From positions 43,255,959 through 43,319,958 of the forward strand of contig OZ022345.1 of assembly GCA_963989245.1 (NCBI GenBank): 64,000 nt of DNA. The letters are read 5' to 3'. Source of the DNA: Nansenia antarctica. Its lineage: Eukaryota; Chordata; Actinopteri; Argentiniformes; Microstomatidae. The translations under genes and the position numbers were made by a program. The notes under the pieces were generated by a model. That model ran no database searches. It saw nothing but the letters and a program-made list of their open reading frames with translations, and was not told the origin of the DNA. Shown here piece after piece: positions 22,422 to 36,615 of the stretch; the stretch's first letter is position 1; every line of letters begins with the position of its first letter.

Positions 22422-25400
22422 CACACAAAGAATGATATCATTGGAAATCAAGCACACCTCCCTGGTACATTGTAACTTTATTATCCCTCATGACAACATT
22501 CATCTGTCTCTCTCTGCACACAAAACCATAACAACTAGTTCACAAAATACAACCACATCTGTGACCCAACCACACTCCCCCTGGTATGAGAGGGAGACCA
22601 GGTCTATTAAGCGGTCCGTTTCTGGTAATAATCCCCTTTAAAACGGCCTAACCTCTATAATCTAGAACACCCTGCGGTCTTGGGGTTTGTTGTGAGTTCC
22701 AGCTCTGAACAGCTCTTGGCTAGTGTAGTGTAATCTAAGGTCCACCACACACACAGACACACACGCATGCTCGCACGCACACACACACACACGCACGCAC
22801 CTACGCACGCACATAGACACACAAATAGACACACACACAGACACACACACAGACACATACACACACATACACACACACACACCCTGTAATCACCTCAGAT
22901 GGGTTTGCAGAGAACCCACATCCTGCTCCATGTCAGTTTGCTCTGCAGAAGGAAGTTTAATGACTGTGCTAGGACCTGTTATCCTTTAACAGAGAGAAAC
23001 CTCCTGCTATTAAACAAGGGTGTTCTTGTTCCTTCGCAGTATTCGGCCAAGCGCTTACGTTTTTAATAAAGTGAACACGGTAGCTTTTTAGGATCGTTGC
23101 CATGATAAAAGGCCACAATGGGGAGATCCGGGAGAGAAAATAGCTCCATCACTCATGACATGAAAATCGCTTAGATCTCCAACCAAAACTAAAAAGCTTC
23201 TGTTCTATCTTAGTTTCCTCATTTTGTGCTCACGTCATGTGATTCTGATACAGAATCTAAAATGGGCCAAGATTAATGCGATGCGTCGTCGAGCATGACT
23301 AAAGACTCTTTTCAACAGCCCTCCCCCTTCCTCCCTCCCATTTGTCTCCTGCTGGCTTAGAGAAGTTAGAATCACCAAACAGGCTACGCCCTGCACTGTC
23401 ATCCGTCTGACAATCCGAATAAGTCACTAACCATGACACTATATGAATTAGGGTCATCTCAGCTCTCAACGCGTCAAACACAGAACACTTTGTTAGGAAT
23501 AAACACACAACATGCTGCAATGTGAAGAGGAGCCCGTCGTCAGGAACGATGCCAGATCTGCCCGGAGCGCTCCTGAACACACCCACCACAACACTCCACA
23601 GAGTGGACCTCTCACCACACTTGGCTACTCAAGTCTAACAGCATGGTTCAAATGACAGGACAGCAATAACTTCCTCGCCTATTTGTTCCTTTTCGCAAAT
23701 GACATCCCAGCCACTTGATAAGAGTCAGAATGAGCAACTGGAACTAGAACTTCATTGCTGTCACCTCTTTTTTTTATTACTGCGTGAAAGAGGAAAGGCC
23801 TCACACTCTTGTACCAGTCCTACTTGGAGAATGGTCTTCGGACACATGTCGCATGACAGCGAGAGGCTGTCAACAACTGGCGCCAGAGAACCAGCAGCGG
23901 ACGCACAGAACAGGGAGGCCTACAGGGAGGATGCCGTGAACTCAGAGACGCCCTGCACCAAAATGGAAAAGGACACCTCTCAGGATATAGACTGCCTTTT
24001 TGTTGCAGTGTATTTCCATTGCACTCAGATGTGACTGATGTAGCAGACTTGTGCTGAGCAAAATCAACAGTTCTGCCAATATCAATTCCATCAGCATCGT
24101 GTCGCTACAAAGCCTATTGTTTACCATTCAGCTCATGTCTTTAATAAAGTCTTTGATATCTGCTCATAGATGTTAGATCTCCCCCCCAGTGTATGACACG
24201 AGTTGGTGACTCATCCGTCTGCTTCAATTAGGGTCGGCTATCATCAAGGATCGGATTGATTTCTGTGCTAATACCGATTCTAAGCAGTGCTAAATTTGCA
24301 GGCTACATCAACCAAGCAGATCGTCTTTTCGACCAGAGCGAAGACATCTGTGAGAGATTTAAGAAGGAAGAGATACCAACACGGCGGAGGGCTTTACGGA
24401 TAAATACAACAGTACAACGATTACATGGACAGATGAAGTTGAACAAATAGAAGAAATAAATGAAAATAAAGTTTCCCCCGGCGCCCACTTATCCATATTG
24501 GGTAAAATTGGGCAGTCATTCTGTTGACAGAATTCCCCATTCAGCATTACCCCCTTGTGATAATCCACTACAATACGTGTACCTCTGCCCAGAGTCTGAT
24601 AGCCTGCCTCGGTTTCCCAGCGATATTGATTTACGATGCCGTGCTCTCGTCAGGCCCTTTATTGAGATGCAGCGCTGTACGTCCCGGCCTGTTCCATAAG
24701 AATTAATGATACTCACCGCTGACCCGCCGAGTGAGAATTTACAGTCTTGTTGAACAGCTAATGTAATCATCTGCAGAAGCCTGTCTGGCCACAGGACTGA
24801 TGCCTCCCTGCATTTCAATCATTTATCATGTCATGCGTCTGGTAGCAGAAAGGACTGTGGCTTTCATTGGATTTCTCCCATACATATTTGTTAATCAACG
24901 CTCAGTATTTACCTTTGCATGCAGGTGGCGTACGTCATACACACAATGGATCACTGTGAAGCGAGACCTAAAGTTTTGAAAACGAGACAGTAATCTCTTA
25001 TACACGGTTACATATAAACTGTCGTCATGAACCATTACCGACAGAGGCAGAGTGAGATTAAACGGCTCCCACCCAGATTGACTAAACAAACATTACTGGG
25101 AATCACACATCATCAGATAAGGCCCTTCATAGAACACGTTTGGTGAATTATTTCGTCCTCTGTTACAAAAATGACTAGGATTTAGTGCCGTCACAAGTGA
25201 TCTCTGTAAATGACCTGACAAGCCTAAAATAACAAGATCATCTCTAAATCAGAACGGATGGTACATGACAGGGTCTGTGTTGTATGTATCCGTCTGCTGT
25301 GTTTGTACCGTCTTGTTCCCTGCTATTAGAATTGTGTGCCAAGTTTGCCTTTGTGTACGCCAAAGAAAAAGGTCCTGACGGATAATAAAGTATTACATCC

Positions 25401-25431
25401 AAGCGTCCTTGGGTTTTATGAAAGGTTTAAT

Positions 25432-25462
<31 letters not shown>

Positions 25463-28400
25463 TACATTGTAAGGAGGGATATCATTGAGGGATTAAAAAA
25501 AATGACAGTAATTATTCTTCGATGGGATTCATTTCGTTTTGTCGTCTTTTACGGAGCTCCCTGTCGTGTCGTGTGCACACCGATTGGCCCACAATGAGCT
25601 GGAGAGGAGCGTTAGTTCCAGAGATGGATAATTAGGAACCGACACCACTGAGACCCAGGGCCGCGGGGGGAAAACACTGAGACACACAGAGCAGTATAAA
25701 AAGTTACTGAACTGTAAAGTTCAGAAGAGTGTCTTACTGAAGAAAGGTACGAACTCTTGTCGTGATAGGCTCAGACGAGGGAGGGGTTGGATAGGAGACC
25801 TTGTCAGTCATGACTTCACAAGCGTGCCTGTCTGACTGAATATTCCATTCTGTTGATAGGTCAGCCATCAGCCTTGCCTAGGCAGCTGTTGACTGGAGAG
25901 TGAAACCGTTATCCTTCAGAAACCTGTTTACATTTCTACACCGGTCTGGAGTCACGCCGCCAGCAACTTCAGCCGCGTCTGTCTACACTCGTTACTTAAA
26001 AATCGCACTTTTGGTAACTACAGGTCTGGACGCGCACAAGTCGTGCTGTGCGGTGATCTGACGATCCTACTCAGATAACAGAAGACAAGGCCTGAGGGGC
26101 GACCGGTGCAATTAAGAGCTCAGCTACACGCTGACATCCCCGCACTCAAAGCATAGTCAACCGACCTTTTTTGTTATTGTACTTCAGCCAATGTGAAGAA
26201 TACATGTTTTCATGTTACTGTGCATACAGTATGTTGCTGTGTGGTTAAGGTCAATACATCGATTGTTGTAAGGTCAATCAATAGAACAATAAAGTATTCT
26301 TTCCAGCCTCAGCAGTAAACCGCCTCACACACTCCTCCACCGCTCCTTGGCGGGGAAAAGGTCCCTTCCTGTCGGTCGCACATGAGAAGCTGTCACCACC
26401 AGAGCGGGCGCTGATGCACCTAGATCTAGGGAACGTTTTGCAGAGAGGACGTGTTGACGTTTAGACGAACCTGGGCCAAAATCGGAGAACGACATTGTAG
26501 ATGGGACACTGAGAATGCAGAAGAATGTGTTTTTTATTGCTCCACACAGAGGGGCTCAGGTGGTAGACTTGTCTGAGCAAATTTTACAATATCAATTCTA
26601 ACCCCACCTTGTTGTTAGACAGTGAAGCCAATTGTTTGCGTCTTATATATCTGCTCATAAAAGTGAGTGTTTTCCCCAGTGTATGCCATGAGAGAGCTGG
26701 CCTCACCACTCACACTGCTCAGATTTAGTTCACCTTGGTCCTGTTATCAAATATCAAAATACGTGTACGTGATTTTGGGGGGGAATGTTGATAAAGCAAC
26801 TAAAATTCTCATTTTATAGTACACCCATGATTGTGATCAAAGTTAGGCCTAGGGGTGGGCATCAATGATCGACGATCGATAATTGATCGATAAGGATCTT
26901 GGTCGATCACAAAATATTTTAATCGATAATCATTAATAAATTTGACACTAACGTTTTCAGTCATCCTCCTATTTGTGAGTAACTGTTTTTGTACTGCTCC
27001 TATGGTGAGTTACTTATTTTCTATATTTTTATTTATAACATAAAATGTGTTTTTAAGTTAAACAATTTAGGCTACTCACTGCCTTGTTTAAGAGGATTGT
27101 TATCTGACTGTAGTGTCTAGTTTGAATGTGAATGAATGTGTGCAATAGCAACACAAATAACGTTTTCCCCAAGGAAAACATGCTTGTTATTTCTGCCCTA
27201 TTATTTTTTTTTTTCGAAAAGAAGCTTATCGATTAATCGATAATTGATCGTTAATTCTTGCGATTATCGAAAAAGAAATGTTGATCGTTTGCCCAGCCCT
27301 AGTTAGGCCTATTGTGTATGATTGGCAGAAACAGCAAGGGCTAGGCCAAATTGTTGGTTTACATTTATGGAGCATGCCAACGAAAACTCATCAACATTTG
27401 AAAATGTAATGTGTTGATAAACGAAACACAAATCCAATTGCATATGGTACATTGACAAAGGATGTTGAAAACATTAGGAATATTCACCATTAGCTGTTGT
27501 ATGATTGGTAGAAACAGCCACAGTAACAGTAAACAGTAATTTTAGAGCCATGCCATTTACGACTCAAAAGATAACACCCTGATTCATGAGGAAGATAAGG
27601 AAGATCTCACTAGTGATTTTACATGGTTACCCACACATCTGTTCATGTGTTAATAACTATGACATCATTATGACACTGTTTTTACTGTATCACACATCAG
27701 AGCTTTCAAGCCTTGATTGAGACGCAGCGCTACACTTTCCAAACTGTTCAATAAAAATGATAGACACCAATGTTCCTCAGAGAGAGAATGTACAGTCTTG
27801 TTGAACAGCTAATGTAATCAACTATAGAAGCCTGCCTGCCTGTCTGCACGATTGATGGTTTCCTACATATTTATGTAACATTTCTGCAGCAGAACAGGCT
27901 GGCTTTGAATTTGAATCTCCTAATCAAAACATCCCTTGCCTTTGCTGTGGTTTACGTTGGACAAACACACGGGTCACTGTTAGACAAGGCTGCATCTCAA
28001 ACATATCTGAGGTAGAAGATACATAAACTATCGTCATGAACCATTTGGCCAACACCAGAGGTAAGGCGTTTTTTTGTTATATTGACGTTGCGAAATTTCT
28101 CAATATGCACTCTACATTCTAAATGCTTGATTTAGCAAAAGGTACAAACAAGTGAGAGCAATATAGCTAAAACCAAATGGTAGACTACATCAGGGGGAAG
28201 AACCCCTTTCAACTGTCCCCGGTTTTTTACTAAAAAACGGACGTAAAAAACGTATCAGTGTGCAAAGGCCTGTAGAGTGAGATTAAACGGCACCGTTCCA
28301 CAGATAAACTAAACAAACATAACACTGATCACACATACTCAGATATCGCCCTTCATAAAACGGAACGGTGAATAATTTCGTCCTCCAATGCGAAATGACT

Positions 28401-30024
28401 CCCGTCACAAGCCCACATGATAGATGACCCGACAGCCTAGAACAATATCTTTTAAAGGCAAATGGGACATGACAGGGTCTAAGGAGGGATGTCACAGCAG
28501 CTTGTAAAATCAATGTAATTATTCTTCAGCAAACGAGAAAAAAAAACAGTTTCCTAATGTTCTGTGGTGCTGCCTGTACACACAGAGGCCTTCCAAACAG
28601 CTAGAAGCCTGATCTGTACTTCCAGAGAGATAATCATTAAAACCAACAAAAACTGAAACTTGAAACATGGGAAGCATTTGAGTGCATCCTTTTTTTCCTT
28701 TATCTGATGTTTTTAAGTTTTATTCAAATATCACATACCATTAGACAACACAGTATGTGATATTATATATGGTCTTGTGTGTCTATACAACTGAAACGCT
28801 GTCTGATCGAGGGGTTAGCGAAGCACTGGAAATTAAAAGGACCGTCTCGAATAAACCACATCGCATGGCGCTTCGAGGGTTAAATTTAAGCAGAGTGACG
28901 TTTGGGTAGCGACTAGCTATGAACAAATGACTCAGTTGCAAAACAACAAATAAACGTATTTAATGTCTATGTGGAAGTCCATCCTCCTCAAGTTCTCGTA
29001 GGCTACAGGTTAACCGCTTAACAGCATAGTGCTATTAACACCAGCACATGCCAGAGCAGTGGAGTACATCTTTATGGCTTTTGCACTGGCTAGATGCCGA
29101 ATGTGTTTCGTTGTCTCTGTACTTGTACTCTGCCAATGACAATTGAATCTGAATCTGACGGAGCAGTGGAGTGGAGTATCTACTGTATAATCCAGGTCTT
29201 TCAAACAGAGCCAGCAAGGTGAGCGAGCTACACCTGGTGCTATTCTGAAACACACACTGGGAGGAAGTGGTTTCTGAGGTGGCCGTCTTGCAGAGAGTAG
29301 CCTATTGTGTCCAAAGTGTATCAAGAGAATAACGACAGTGGTGTATGGATATCAGTAGACCTCGTAGGCCTAATCCTGTGGCTGTTTTCAAGTCAACAGC
29401 GTGACCCCCTAACACCTTGTATCGTAAACCTCAGTGGTGGGGAAAGGAATGTGTCACCTTTCCTAAAACCACAGACCAAACCACGGACCTATATGTACAA
29501 TTCATGTCAAAACAACAAATACATACACTGGTCTGCAGGCACAAACTTATTTATATACGTTTTAAGTCGGTTTCTATGTGTTATTTTCGCATGCAACCCC
29601 ACAACCACATGCTATCATGCTAAACAGCCCTGGGTGAGGGTTGGGCAATCATGATTTACTGCTTGTCATACCACGACAATGCTGTACATAGCCTAAACAA
29701 TCACACCACACCACGGCCATCCATAAACACCAGCACGTACACACGGAGGAGAAAAGGAGCAGTTGTAGAATAACGTGCCGAGAGAGGGCCAAAGAGAGCA
29801 AGTGAAAGAGAAGGAGAGAGAGCCAAAGAGAGAGAGCCAAAGAGAGCAAGTGAAAGAGAAGGAGAGAGAGAGAAAGAGAGAGAGAGAAAGAGAGCAAGTG
29901 AGAGAGAAGGAGAGAGAGAAAGAGAGCGAGCAAGCGAGAGAAGAGTGAGAGAAAGAAAGAGAGAGAGAAAGAAAGTGTGAGAGAGAGAGAAAGAGAGCGA
30001 GCAAGCGAGAGAAGAGTGACAGAA

Positions 30025-30057
<33 letters not shown>

Positions 30058-32675
30058 AAGAGAGAGATAAAGAGAGAGAGAGGAGGTGGAACTGAGAGAT
30101 TAATCATCACAGCGAGTTTACTGCCAAATTACTCAGAGCTGGGCAACAAAGCTGCCCCTGCTAACACACATGACATTTTTACAACACTGCAAACCGATTG
30201 TGTGAGACGGTTGGTGGCGACATTATCACATAAAACCATTGTGACAACATTGTGACAACATTGTGACAACAGCTACAAGGTCAAGATTTAGTTCAATGTG
30301 AATCACCTCAATGTAAAAGTTAGTAGGGGTTCTCTCTAATCACTGTCACTGCTACGACGCTCTAACACGTGTTGCCCAGGGCTCTACCAAGACTGGTAAT
30401 TGCGGATAACGATGAGACAGACACAAAGAGGATTCTTCATCATCTTCATCCTCCTTCCTGATAGAGAGGCCACTTCCAAACTGTTTAGAAGCCTAGCATG
30501 GATGTTTACAAAAATAAAATGATAGTGGTTTGTTTAAAATGAAAACCTCTCTTTCAAGAGAGACTGCAAGCAGCCCATACTGTACTTATACACCACTCAG
30601 TCTCCAGCGCTCATATTCAAGATGAATACGTAACAACTCCTCTTCTTCTGCTGTACTTCACAACAAGAAACACTCCAACAATACACAAGGCGTGACATTA
30701 ATGTTTCTAACAATGTCAAATTTAATGACAGTGGGCCTAATGTTATAACGGACTGAAAGAAATGGTTGAAATTCCCATCGACTTGTCTTCGTAGTGACTC
30801 ATACCTGACCATATTCCATAAACAAAACAAATGAGCAGAAGAAAAAAAAGGAGAAAGACCAAGGAGAAAGAACGATCTGGGTTGTTCTGACAGACATCCG
30901 GCCTTTTCTGACTCATAACATATTAGGAAGGATGATGTCTTGAGTCATGCTGTCCAAACAGAACACGGCAAACAAGACATAGACATATTGGCGCAGATGG
31001 TGAGGTGGGGGTGGGGGGGATGAGGGAGAGGGGAGGGGTGGGGGGTGGGTGGGGGAGCGGTGACAGTGTGGGTGAGGGAGGGAGGTAAGGCTTGTGTTGG
31101 GGGTGAGGGAGAGGAAGCTGAGGCTGTGATTGAGGGTGAAGGGGGTGAGGGTTGGAGATGTTAACACCCGTTGAACATCAAATTAGTGTCAAAGAAGAAC
31201 TACAGTAAGAGCAAAACAAAATCTGTCATAACGGACCAAATACCAGCCATAAAAAAAAGACACACCAAAGACTATCGACAGGTTTAGATTGATGAGACAG
31301 ACGCTTTCTCCCCTTTCCTACTGGCTAGCTTGTAACGATGTGATATAGCTTCAGCCAGCTCAGCACAGCTCAGCACAGGGAGGGGAGGGAGGGAGGGAGG
31401 GATGGATGGACTGAGATGGTAATGTAGGGAACATGATGTGGAGGATGTGGAGCGCAGCTCCTTGACAGCCCTCCTCCACGCCAACAAGCAGGAGTCTTTT
31501 GTCTGCTTTTAAAAGCGGCGAGGTAGTTAAAACCGTTGACCACAACTGGGCCGACGTGTTGTGGAAGCTGCTCCGGCTTTTGTCCGGACATTAGGAGAGA
31601 GAAGGCCCAGCTGGCCTCAGGGTCTGGGTGGCATTGTTCAGCATGGAGTCGACCAGCCTCCCTCTAGGACCCTCGGCTGCTATTGTCTATTGTCGCCGTC
31701 CGACATCGGCCCGTCACCGCTGCGGCTGTGACAGTGGGTGTCGCGGCGCTCAGCGAGAGTGTTACGCTAATCTGACTTGCCAGAGACTTACAGCCGCAGC
31801 AGTGGAAGACATTTGTGTGGTTTAGTCCACGGGCTACATTTTCATTCCACTAAATAGCAACCGGCAGTGACAACGAAACAATAGGTAAACATTGTAAATA
31901 GACTGGACGTGCGACTCCTAAAAACAGCAGGTAAGCATTCTAAATACACTGGACGTGACACTAAAACGACCCTAGCGCCGGCCATGCCACGGACCAGCTC
32001 TAACACTTTCCTGCAACAGCGCGAGCAGCACTGAAATATAGTCAAGTACAGTAGTCAAGTAGTCTAAAGTGTGGGAGCATGCGAGCTTACAGCAGAGGGG
32101 TAGGAGTGAGACACGCTTTGCTCAAGCGCCGGCGCAAAAACACGACGTTAGAGATTTTTTCATGTTATTATGAGAGGTATGCAAATAGGTTTAAGAATGA
32201 ATGGGAAACACTGTAGAGTGGACGTGCCGGTCCTAAAAACAGCAGGTAAACATTCTAAACAGACTGGATGTGCCACTCAGGAAAAGAAGGGGGGCTCAAC
32301 AGGTTGCAATTGAACAGCTAGGGAAGGGACTTTCGCATCAAATATCAATGAAACATCATGTAAATATGTTACAGTGTATACATAACGTAAAATGTATGTA
32401 TACGTTATCTCAAACCTGTAAAATTCCAAACTCTTTGAATTCATTGGGGTGTCAAGACTTTTGGGGAATTTGAAGTGTTTGGATATCAACATACTGTATG
32501 GTTAGGTGTTAGAAATGGAAGAAAACTGCCACCAAAATCTAAAGAGAGCATGGTGACGGGACAGGGTGTTTATCACAGGCCGTGTGTGTGAGGGCGCGTT
32601 CGTGCATGCACGTGTGTGTGTGTGTGTGTGTGTGTTATCTGAGGACTAGGCCAAACGGTCATGCCATGACAAGGC

Positions 32676-32747
<72 letters not shown>

Positions 32748-35700
32748 CAGGTTTGAGTGACGCCTCACAGAGCAGAGGGGTGCAGGGGAGGGAGGGAAAG
32801 AGGGAGAGGGAAAAGGGAAAGAGAGAAGGAGAGGAGGTGGGAGGGAAAGGGGGAGGGGGAGGGGGGGGGGGTGAGAAGGGGGACCAATAACAGCAAGCCG
32901 TCTTTTCTCCTGAGACCCTGGATACAGGACATGGGTCTATGGGCTAGTCTACTTGCAAATGACCTCTAACTCCAGGGACAAGCACGATACAAATAAAACA
33001 TCATTATCTACAGTACATTTACCGTATCACGGGGAGATGCGGCTGAGGCTGTGTATCTGAGGCATATCTGGGTTCTTTGCAGCGGTCGGACAAACTATGT
33101 GTGTAATGTCAGCCTGTCGTTTCAAATCAATCCAGTATAGTCCAGAATAAATGAATACCACATGTCTGTGTCATTTGTACACGTTATCTTCATCACTGAG
33201 CCTCATAGGACTAAATTAGGTCTTTGGTTAAAAAAGGTGCAATGGGTGACATTCAAGCTTTCTAAAAGATTGTTTTCTTCTGGTTGTTATGACTATGTTG
33301 AATCAGTAGCGATCAGGGGGAATGAGAATCCCTTGAAATGAATATTTCATTCACCAACTCTGTTTGGGTCCCTGAGGGTTTGGGTGCGATACCGTGTTTG
33401 TACACCAACATGTTTTTACTGGCCCGAGGTGTTCTAGGGGAGTGGGAGGACTCACCGGCGTTCGCCTTTTTTGTCTCTGTTGGCTGACTTTTTCGAATGG
33501 CGTCCGCCGTCCGCATGCAGAAACACAACAGTGTGGACAGTGTGGCGGCTTAGGGAGGATGTTGTTGTTTGGACCTCTGAACTCATATTTCAACCGTGTG
33601 GCCAGAGGTGCCGGACATTCAACAGATTCCCGCCACGCTAGTTTCTCCTTTTAAGAGACGTCCGGTGACTTCCTCCTCTCATGAGGAAAGATATGTCTCA
33701 AGAAGCAGCGGCCTCGGGTTTGAGGTGCAGTTCAGACTCCATATCCACTATTCATTTACCACTTAATAAAGCTGTAACCTAATTCTTCCTTGAGTCGACT
33801 TGACACTATTGTGTTAACGGTACTGCCAAAAGGTTTCAGCAAAATGTCTCTCTGGTGATAAAGTCTCCTTGCATCTGTCTTATCTGTTGGTTCAGTATTG
33901 AGTTTTCTTCACATCGAAGACAATAACATAGGATCCATGTACATCGCCAGCTGTGTGTATTAGTATTGAAGTGGTATAAAATGATACAATGATACAGAGT
34001 GATACAAAATCAAAACAGAAGTGCATGAAATATGCCCCCTGCTACATTCTTGCCAAACATGTAGGAAGGTTGTATGAAGTGAGTTGGATAGAACCAGGCC
34101 CCGGCCTTTACACTCACCCTTCAGTCACGCAGGGTGGTAGACTACACAGCTGAACCGCCCACAGTCAGTAACCGTGGCGATACTATGATTACCAACTCTG
34201 ACGAGGGCATCAAATATGAATGATATCACAGCTGGGGGGGGAGGGGGCATCCTGTTTAAACACTTGCTTGAAGGATCTTAGCCTTTCAATTCACAGGTCA
34301 CCGATTGCATCCCATGTCCTCCTATTCCACAATACGCACAGCTTCATCTAGGTTTTTATGTTAACTGGAACGCTCTTCTGTCTGTACGCATTGAGGGTGC
34401 AGAGTGTCTTACCTGGCTATGCTCCATCCTAAAGACTAAAGACGTCCTGGAAATAACTTCCAATCTCCAAATAGACAACTTTTCCGAAAAAGAAAAGTGG
34501 TTCTGTGCTGTGATTCATTTACATATCCGCTTGGAATTTCAAAAGGCGTTCCGGAGGAATTGAACTGATACTAGAGTCATGAATAATACTCAGCATATGA
34601 AGGAGAACGGCACCTTTTATGATGTCGAAAAATGTAGTTAATACAGTCCACTTAATCAATCGCTGTATACCTCTAAGATATGAGATAGAATGTGAGCATA
34701 ATAAACCAGGTAAAATACTCTTCTTTTAATAATTGAACTCCATTGTTCTTAACTAACATCCCTCTGGAAACCAAACAACGTATCGAATGAGGATTCATTT
34801 CCAAACACGGTTCCCTAACCAGACGTGAGCCGGGAACGTGTGAAATCTAGCCTGCCGTGCGGAATTCGAAAATCAATACGCAACACAAAGCAGTCAGGAG
34901 AATTGCTCTGTGGTAGAAATTAATTTACAGTCAAGCATTTTAACCATAAAATGTTATTTTAATCTAAACTACGTAGTGTCCATAAATCTCTTCAAGTGCT
35001 GTTGATCATTTCCGAAGCAGGTATCTTAATTGTAATGAATTCTAGTGCGCACAGCTTGTAGCCTACACCTCCATCATCGACACATCTTTATCTTCTAATT
35101 AGTGATTGTAAGCCTATACAACAACCCATCACACACCACAGTCATCAAACTACCACGGTGGCACTCACTGATCTATCCCCTTCCCAGAAAGATGGATCTG
35201 ACAATGATGCATAATCAGGTGATGTGCTCCGACATGCTCTCTCCCTACAGATGGGTTACGCTGGAAATGATGTGCACTCTGAAATAACACTGACTGTCAA
35301 ACACGGATTCAAACAACAGAGCTCGCTCACACACGAACGAACGCACGCACGGCACACGCACACACACACACACAAACACACAGTAAGACCCAGTCAGACA
35401 TAAGAGGAACTGGATATCGAGTTCCAAACTGTAGCGTAGACCATGCAGTTCACATGATGCCGTTGATCAGACATGGTAAATGGTAAACAGACTGACTTTT
35501 GAGCGCTTTATTCGAAATCGCTTTACAACGGTCTCTCATTCATTCACACACACGTTCACACACACATTCACACACCGATGGCGGCAAGCCTACCATGCAA
35601 GGCGGCGGCCCCGCTCATTGAGAGCAATTTGGGGGTTCAGTGTCTTGCCCGAGGACACATCGACATGTGGCCAGCCGGGGTTCGAACCGCTGACCTTGCG

Positions 35701-36530
35701 AAAATGTTTACGCCGGCTCTACATCCTGAGCCACAGTCCACCCAGACGACTTCCAGGACATGTTTAACGGTGTACATTCAGTGTATACCGGCAGGCTAAT
35801 ATAGGATAAACGGTCCAAGCGGGAATCGTACCAACTAGGCTATCTAAATGTGGGGTATCGCCAAGCTCTACAGCACTTAGCCACACAAGACCACCGTTGG
35901 GACAACTGCTTTCAAGTACATCTATCTTATGCTGTTTCGATGCATCACTGAATCATTTAGCTACCTTTGTGTTCTCTGCTGCACTCAAGGTGCAACATCT
36001 ACATGGATCTTAAAACTACAGCAGCCTTTGAAGGTGAAGGTGTGTGTTTATTTGTAAGCGAAGGAGCACGGAGGTGTTTTATCAATGACAGTGTTTCTCA
36101 GTGGGGTGGTGTGTGTGTCTGCATCAGTGTCTACATTAACATCTACTGACGCATGCAACATAACATCAGGAAATAAACCGTCAGAGAGCATTTAAGTAGG
36201 ACAGCTCACATCACAGGTTGTATGCATTTGTTTATCTACAGTATTTGAAAACCATCTTTATTTCTCCAGGTTAGTCTCATTGAGATAAACATCTATTTTT
36301 CAAGAGAGACCTGGTGAGTCAATGTTTGCTTAGGCAGTCCGGTAAGTACAAACACTGCAAACACTGTAATAGCATTTTAGTTATGGGTTTATCATTAGAA
36401 CACCATCCCTAATTCATTTGTGTTATAGCACAGATGTAGGCTAACGTTTAGACAAAGCCATTGTCCTTCATTGAGTCTGTAACTCTCAGCATAGAATTGC
36501 AGAAGAACTGTGATTACTTGGACTAGTGTA

Positions 36531-36615
<85 letters not shown>

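Noticed and set aside
23699..24034. Plus-strand ORF of 111 codons in the ube2e3 intron
   Set aside because: Composition looks random, there are no domain motifs, and its end overlaps the start of duplicated block A without the partner keeping the frame.
29649..30110. Minus-strand Ser/Leu-rich ORF of 153 codons
   Set aside because: It is a translation of the (GA)n purine tract, with no domain or splice context.
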